This document shows positions 60,689 to 64,000 of a DNA stretch of 64,000 bases, piece by piece; position 1 is the first letter of the stretch; each line of letters starts with the position of its first letter. This DNA is from Corbicula japonica (lineage: Eukaryota > Mollusca > Bivalvia > Venerida > Cyrenidae). The stretch is from assembly GCA_038501625.1 (NCBI GenBank), contig JAZAYU010000010.1:3804912-3868911 (forward strand), in the 5' to 3' direction. The position numbers and the translations under genes were made by a program. The notes beneath the pieces were generated by a model. That model ran no database searches. It was not told where the DNA came from and worked only from the letters and a program-made list of their open reading frames with translations.

Positions 60689-63006
60689 GACGCATTTGCT
60701 GCACTAATACAAAATTCTTCAAAACAATATAATTTGGAATCTTGGATGTGAGTTTGCTTATGTTTGCACTGATCGATCCATCAGTTATGAAAGATTTATT
60801 TGATAATTTCTGTTCAGGTTGATAATTGGATAACAGGAAGATTTTCTCTGCACGATGAATTCATGTCTATGACGGTTAACGGACGCACAGAAAAAATGCT
60901 GTACTTTGGTAAGATATATTGCTGTAGAACTAAATGGTAAAATATATTTTAACTAATCAGTGTGCTATATGTATGAATTGCACTTTCCTGTTATTAGTTA
61001 GTCTGAAATGTAAATATGAATTTTTTACATTAATTGTGTCCACTATATAATATAGTTATCTAATTGCAAAAGCACATAAAAATGTGACCCCCTATTGTTT
61101 ATTTTAACGACTTTGATTTTAATTCGAAAGAATTTATTCTATTAGTCACATCGTCCTAGGAATGTCCTTCAAGTATGTCCTTAATTTTATAGAAAAAGTT
61201 TAAAAACAAAACAGATACGTTCTTGAACAATCAGGTATTCCGGACAACTTTAGTATGTTTCTAGAACGTATTAGTAAATCCCGAGTTATTCCCCTTGTCA
61301 ATCTTCCTGTTAAGCACGAATGAGCACAAATGCCGGTTCGTCTTTCAGATCGGACTGAATGATAAAATCTTTAACAGATAAATATATTTTGAATCTAATT
61401 AAGTTTAATAAAATTGAAAATCTCCTGTCAAAAGAGTGTATGAATTTGTAATTAAATAACTAGTATTCCCTTCCGTCAGGGTCTATTTAATTAGTGGCCT
61501 AAGAACACAGTTTTTTCCCTATTTGTTTCATAAGCATTAGTGAACAGAACATTTTTGTAAACGTTCCGAATAGAAAAATCTCACCTGAACTTTGTAATAC
61601 TATCCAACGCAACATATTCTAGCCGCAAAAAGGGTACGTTGACCGGCTTCCTTGCGCAATAATTTTAAAAGTGTGTCGGCTGGTTTGACAGGTAAACAAT
61701 TTCGGCAGTAAACAGGCCAAAATAACCCCTGTTCAAAGGCTGATTTTCAACAATCTATCATTGAAATTCACTAAAAATTGACATTTACTTATTGCTTCAG
61801 ACCTACTCTGTACAAAAATGCCATTTAATCAGTACTCTTCATTCAAATTTCAAGTAGCATTCATCCTCAAAAAGATGACTCTTTTACTGTGTAAGTACTT
61901 CCTTATTTAATCTGTACTCTTCATTCAAATTTCAAGTAGTATTCATCCTCAAAAAGAGGACTCTTTTACTGTGTAAGTTCTTCCTTATTGTGGGTAACCA
62001 AAGGGCTAAAAACTGTGTTCTCGTTCTTAATACGAACAACAACTATGTAACGTATTTTAAAACATGTAAGATCGACGTCGTATTTAGTTGTAAACCTGAG
62101 ACCGGAGACCAGTCTCATATCTCAGGCTTACCATTGAAAATGGTCGGATATAGCGCATCACTTCAACTAATTAGATTGTAGAGATCTGGTCTTAAACAAA
62201 AGAAAAATATATAGCCTTTAAACAACTCCTAAATCTCAACCATAATTTTGTTGAAATTCAGATGCCAAGAAATGGACTAATCAAAATCTAGGGTTTTAAG
62301 ACTGGTCTCAAGACTGTATGAGCAAGGTCTAATGAATGTCATTTTCTTACTTGCAGGAGAGATTGACAGAAGCCGATGCGGACTTAAAATAGGTTGGGGA
62401 AAGGAATTTCAGAGTTTTACTGGGTGTATAAGTCAGGTGAGGCTCCTTGAATTGCCACCCACATTTCGACGATTATTATCAGCCGTGTTTTCATATACAG
62501 GAAAAATATTAACACAAGATCAATTTAGCAGATAAAAAACAAGCTCGGCAACTTAAGTACTCTATTACTTGTTTGGTTTTGTACTTAAGTAGTACTTTAT
62601 GACGTTGAACTCTATTATTACTTGCGGAATTATATTATTACTTGATGAACTATAGTAGTATTTGCGAAAATATAATTACTTGTAAAACTATATCACTACT
62701 TGCGGAAATACATTATTTCATGCGGTTCTATATTATTACTTTCGGAACAACATCATTACTTGCGGAACTAAATTATTACTTAACTATATTATTACTTGAG
62801 GAACTATATTATTACTTGCGGAAAAATATTATTACTTGCCTAAATATATTTTTACTTGAAAAACTGAATTATTACTTGCAGATCTATATTATTACTTGCA
62901 GAGCTACTATTAGAAATGGGAAGCTATACTATTAGTTACGGAACTTTAGTAATTTTCTCTATATTTGCAGCTGTCGATTTCATTTTGTCCCAAGCATGCC
63001 AGATGA
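42420..63006 (+). CDS. Secreted chitin-binding/laminin-G protein, Pif/BMSP-like, without VWA
   Basis: Eleven exons join in phase: 42420-42549, 44811-44951, 46888-46977, 47205-47435, 55794-56000, 56283-56471, 59263-59418, 59817-60172, 60818-60908, 62357-62436 and 62971-63006 (TGA). They give 568 residues. Residues 1-28 are a signal peptide (MFLLFLRTVCANLVCWFLL, cleavage near ARA/DSD). A four-Cys chitin-binding-like module (44-90), a Pro/Thr/Val-rich linker (91-197), two Cys-rich CBM14-type modules (198-266, 267-329), a second four-Cys module (330-381) and a LamG-like domain (382-568) follow. In molluscs the Pif/BMSP shell-matrix proteins combine VWA, chitin-binding and LamG domains. This protein has the last two but no VWA, so a shell- or cuticle-matrix role is inferred. 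The ATG is inside the likely first exon; a non-coding 5' exon upstream is possible. AATAAA at 63763 is a candidate poly(A) signal. Confidence 0.85.
43440..44030. repeat. Cluster of GTAACGGNAATGAC motifs
   Basis: Eight copies lie in about 580 bp of intron 1: near 43450, 43467, 43487, 43626 (reverse), 43649, 43663, 43822 and 44013. The variable base is A, G or T. The spacing is irregular, so this is not a simple tandem array. Confidence 0.75.
44811..44951 (+). CDS. Exon 2: four-cysteine chitin-binding-like module
   Basis: Cysteine spacing is C-x24-C-x10-C-x-C, with KCPPGFNYDPLQCDC at the end. CBM14/peritrophin-A domains usually have six cysteines; two are absent. Acceptor TTTTCTTCAG, donor CAAG before GTACTT. 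Phase 1 at both ends. Confidence 0.85.
45140..45430. repeat. 60-bp minisatellite continuing into an HpB arm
   Basis: GCAGATGCTTGAGATTTG starts units at 45191, 45251 and 45311, exactly 60 bp apart. The last start at 45371 continues instead into HpB sequence (AGACTGGTTTCCATGCTCAG). It lies in intron 2. The long minus-strand frame through it is a by-product of the 60-bp period. Confidence 0.85.
46888..47435 (+). CDS. Exons 3 and 4: Pro/Thr/Val-rich linker
   Basis: Exon 3 is 46888-46977 (VPVPIQVTESPVMVPVPTVV) and exon 4 is 47205-47435 (Thr/Pro-rich, with TTLTPTTLSTVT). The first candidate acceptor of exon 4 (CACCAG at 47195-47200) leads to a stop, so TTAG at 47204 is used. The region is likely extended and O-glycosylated. 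Confidence 0.7.
48055..48270. repeat. HpA remnant next to the C-type lectin 3' end
   Basis: Diverged TGTGTAGATCCAAATCAGC and CAGACAGTGTAGATC words. It ends about 15 bp from the stop codon of the minus-strand lectin gene, so it may form part of its 3' UTR. Confidence 0.55.
48284..48504 (-). CDS. Lectin gene exon 5: second half of the C-type lectin domain
   Basis: Encodes GFHQNYWIDGVKNQNGTEW to FICEKQI and stop. It contains the conserved WIDG and FIC motifs. Where EPN or QPD and then WND normally sit, it has NGDSGASGDGKNC and VWQTFDC. The acceptor is ATTTTCAG. Confidence 0.85.
48284..53170 (-). CDS. Secreted PAN/apple-sushi-C-type lectin protein, nested gene
   Basis: Five exons join in phase: 53170-52814, 50656-50581, 49932-49756, 49536-49324 and 48504-48284 (TAA). 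They give 347 residues. A hydrophobic start (LSVGILTITSLLTV) suggests a signal peptide. Residues about 36-112 are a PAN/apple-like domain (KECNLMLREF, FAECANACNARSKCTSVQY, CQLF). Residues 120-144 are Cys-rich (CDNCSRDEVCDQQQEVC). Residues 145-203 are a sushi/CCP domain (ECADLS to GQWNYTPRCL). Residues about 210-347 are a C-type lectin domain (LTFSEAQAACHAQNSTVV, YWIDG, NCIRF, FICEK). No EPN or QPD sugar-selectivity motif is seen, so calcium-dependent sugar binding is doubtful. Such proteins often act in invertebrate immune recognition or adhesion. The whole gene sits in intron 4 of the Pif-like gene on the other strand. Confidence 0.85.
48815..49056. repeat. HpA hairpin MITE in the lectin gene intron
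   Basis: Nearly complete: ATCCCTTTCCTCCATATATACG to GGAGGAAAGGGTTAA. The left TTAA is changed to TTAT. It lies between lectin exons 4 and 5. Confidence 0.75.
49324..49536 (-). CDS. Lectin gene exon 4: first half of the C-type lectin domain
   Basis: Encodes INCPKTAWEWF, then LTFSEAQAACHAQNSTVVKI and YIDKCNG. Acceptor AATTGCAG, donor GTATTA, phase 1 at both ends. The upstream Met of the open frame is inside the intron and is not the start. Confidence 0.85.
49756..49932 (-). CDS. Lectin gene exon 3: sushi/CCP domain
   Basis: One symmetric phase-1 exon encodes the domain: four cysteines (ECADL, KIVCEPG, FIRCESS, PRCL) with the sushi GQW motif. Confidence 0.85.
50581..50656 (-). CDS. Lectin gene exon 2: short Cys-rich segment
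   Basis: 76 nt encoding PGSFSCDNCSRDEVCDQQ and QEVCSIHG, with four cysteines, EGF-like but incomplete. Acceptor TTACGCAG, donor CATG before GTAAAA. It fits phase 0 in and phase 1 out. Too short to be seen as an open frame. Confidence 0.75.
50753..51251. mobile_element. GC-rich inverted-repeat element with GTTCACA ends
   Basis: GTAAAGCCTGGTTCACACTG at the left is mirrored at the right by a sequence whose reverse complement is GTAAAGCCTAGTTCACATTG. About 499 bp. The inside is rich in CCGG, CGGTG and GCCGG words, unlike the AT-rich flanks. No protein domain. It lies in lectin intron 1. Confidence 0.7.
51926..52136. repeat. HpA hairpin MITE with an internal deletion
   Basis: CCTTTCCTCCATAAATACGC to GGAGGAAAGGGTTAA. 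The right mirror block stops at GGATGTGCC, so the final stem of about 30 bp is missing. Confidence 0.65.
52814..53170 (-). CDS. Lectin gene exon 1: signal peptide and PAN/apple domain
   Basis: 119 codons from ATG at 53170. Six or more cysteines occur in the PAN pattern (ECANACNARSKC, NVCQLF, GTCAYV). The donor is CAA before GTGAGA. Confidence 0.8.
53644..54353. mobile_element. TTAA-bounded DNA element with inverted repeats of about 100 bp
   Basis: TTAAGGGATTGCCACACTCC at the left is mirrored by GGAGTGTGGCAATCCCTTAA at the right. The inverted repeats extend inwards through CAAAATGCCGTT and AACGGCATTTTGCCG. Total 710 bp; no transposase frame. TTAA at both edges suggests a piggyBac-type target duplication. 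Confidence 0.8.
55396..55552. repeat. HpB palindrome with a partly duplicated centre
   Basis: CCAAGATCATAAAGCTTAATC at the left and TTTTATAACCTTCAGCC at the right. The centre has two GATTGGCTG-like words, so the palindrome has been rearranged. It lies 240 bp upstream of Pif-like exon 5. Confidence 0.65.
55794..56000 (+). CDS. Exon 5: CBM14 chitin-binding module
   Basis: Encodes IICSGCRFEGG, then RDCDKYVMCYV, RTCSIGSYWDQSLLTC and VECPT. The Asp-Cys-Asp-Lys-Tyr and Tyr-Trp-Asp patterns are CBM14 hallmarks. Phase 1 at both ends. Confidence 0.9.
56283..56471 (+). CDS. Exon 6: CBM14 chitin-binding module
   Basis: Encodes KCVGKDDSYTYSFPGDC, then RAYWRCRNG and CCPKGQGF, ending with three further cysteines. 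Eight cysteines in total. Phase 1 at both ends. Confidence 0.9.
57815..58225. repeat. Microsatellite cluster (ATT, ATC, GTA units)
   Basis: Two ATT runs (about 57825-57870 and 57955-58003), then ATC/AAC triplets, then GTAGTAGTA units to about 58225. Hydrophobic poly-Ile frames here are not genes. Confidence 0.85.
59263..59418 (+). CDS. Exon 7: second four-cysteine module
   Basis: Spacing is C-x25-C-x10-C-x-C with PYPGNPRRFRQAVEG and TVFDPETCIC. It matches exon 2 in layout, although the two share little sequence. Phase 1 at both ends. Confidence 0.9.
59817..63006 (+). CDS. Exons 8-11: laminin-G-like domain and stop
   Basis: Exon 8 (59817-60172) starts GCKDELDLTFNGTVRDVSG and includes NGDCGMEPSVVIS. 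Exon 9 (60818-60908) encodes WITGRFSLHDEFMSMTVNG. Exon 10 (62357-62436) encodes RCGLKIGWGKEFQSFTGCIS. Exon 11 (62971-63006) adds LSISFCPKHAR and TGA. Beta-strand-rich, with paired cysteines near the end, as in LamG domains. Joins are phase 0, 1 and 0. Confidence 0.8.
60438..60692. repeat. ATC microsatellite with an internal 57-bp duplication
   Basis: Long TCA runs flank two copies, 57 bp apart (60509 and 60566), of CATGTTTTTCTTCTTATAC. The poly-His and poly-Met frames are not genes. It lies in intron 8. Confidence 0.85.
61823..61996 (+). repeat. 87-bp direct tandem duplication
   Basis: ATTTAATCAGTACTCTTCAT at 61823 recurs as ATTTAATCTGTACTCTTCAT at 61910. The copies differ at a few positions. 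It lies in intron 9 of the Pif-like gene. Confidence 0.8.
62585..62945 (+). repeat. AT-rich minisatellite, units of about 20-24 bp
   Basis: Many variants of GGAACTATATTATTACTTGC. Unit length varies, and the array ends about 30 bp before the exon 11 acceptor. The open frame through it is a by-product. Confidence 0.8.
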
Positions 63007-64000
63007 AGTGAGTTGAAACTATAAATAACATGGACAGGTATTCTTAAACGGAAATCCAAGTGACTTATGCGAAAGATGTTGCATTATAGCTTTGAGATTA
63101 TTCCAAGAACTGGGTGGATATTATTTGAGAACAGAGAGAACTGAGAAGTGATTTTTTAACGGGATATGATTTTTATTGGTGAAAATGAAGCTGGAATTAA
63201 CTGCTTGTAAATGATCATTTCAAGACGATTGCGTTGGTTTCCAAATTTCACAACATTTGCAATTTTACATGAGCACCGTTTGATATTTTACGTCCTCTAT
63301 ATGGTTGTTTTGTTTAAAGGAAATGCAATTGATATTGTTTTTTTTTCTTAAATCATACTTGTGAACCAACTTATGTTGGTCTCTATTAAGTCCAGCCCGT
63401 GACGTTATCAGTGACGTCGTCTATCGACTTGCTACAGTGACGTCGCAGATCCTGGAGTACGAAATACGGAACGGTATGCGGTACGTGCCGGACCTAGTCT
63501 CTATTCAACGACTGAGTTTGTCAGTTTCGATTTTGTCATGCAGACGGTGAACACGTAAAATTCATAACGGCGTGAAAACGGAAACAACTTATGGCACTTA
63601 AAACGGCAATTGCTTACCTTTGTGCTATTTATTGTAAATATAAAGATAATTATACCAGTGTTTAAAGTCATGGTGACTACCAAACTTCCAAAAAATAAGG
63701 GCAATTAAAATAATTGTTTATTGTTTCAATTGTCCGAATTTTTGTATTTTTATACCCTGCAAAATAAAAATATATGTTAATTTTAGAAAGAATCTGCGGT
63801 TTTGAAACAATTTCTAACGGGACTTTACTTCATATATATTTATTTCATGATGTATTAACCTTATCTCACTTTTTTCAGTCGAGTTAATACTCTACCAAGA
63901 ACATATACAAATATTGCATCAAAACTCCTGAAATTCATGGGAAAAAGTGTATAAAACATACCTGAATCAGTTATATGCTAATATTCCAATATGTTGAAAT
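63007..64000. other. 3' flank of the Pif-like gene, no further gene seen
   Basis: Should contain the 3' UTR. AATAAA at 63763-63768 is the best candidate poly(A) signal. No other coding region is supported. Confidence 0.45.

Noticed and set aside
60416..60751. Poly-His and poly-Met open frames on both strands
   Set aside because: They are translations of the ATC microsatellite. It lies in an intron flanked by well-defined exons.
62095..62327. A further HpB palindrome
   Set aside because: Single arms (GACCAGTCTCATATCTCAGG and AAGACTGGTCTCAAGAC) are present but too diverged and far apart to call an element with confidence.

Overview
This window is animal nuclear DNA, most likely from a bivalve mollusc. 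It is AT-rich and gene-poor. Its genes are split into short exons with GT-AG introns, and there is no operon layout, CRISPR array or recognisable tRNA/rRNA. The bivalve call rests on two things. One is a Pif/BMSP-like secreted chitin-binding plus laminin-G protein, the type found in molluscan shell matrix. The other is a set of interspersed hairpin and tandem repeats of the style known from bivalve genomes. The species cannot be fixed from the sequence alone.

Five genes can be reconstructed by joining exons in a consistent reading phase. (1) About 723-7842, minus strand: the 5' part of an NWD1-like STAND ATPase with DUF4062, NACHT and WD40 regions; it continues beyond the left edge. (2) 9231-10682, plus: a class A GPCR whose start codon lies in a 12-nt coding exon. 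(3) 13479-27750, minus: a complete nine-exon NOSIP orthologue of 290 aa, with most of its 14 kb made of repeats. (4) 42420-63006, plus: a complete eleven-exon secreted protein of 568 aa with a signal peptide, four chitin-binding-type modules, a Pro/Thr linker and a LamG domain, but no VWA domain. (5) 48284-53170, minus: a complete five-exon, 347-aa secreted protein with PAN/apple, Cys-rich, sushi and C-type lectin regions. It lies entirely inside the 8.4-kb fourth intron of gene 4, on the opposite strand.

Between NOSIP and the shell-matrix-like gene is a desert of about 14.7 kb (27.75-42.42 kb) with no credible coding sequence. It holds several structured repeats. They include a 1,090-bp near-perfect foldback element with an 8-bp target duplication, a 1.57-kb inverted-repeat element, and an element carrying a 167-bp tandem array.

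Many repeats belong to a few families. HpA is a hairpin element of about 240 bp bounded by TTAA and CCCTTT. HpB is a palindrome of about 145 bp. There is also a pogo-like short element ending in CAGTAAAACC, a TTAA-bounded element of 710 bp, and GC-rich elements ending in TTCACAC. Several are nested, so insertion order can be read. Exon joins were worked out by eye from splice sites and phase; no transcript or database search was available.
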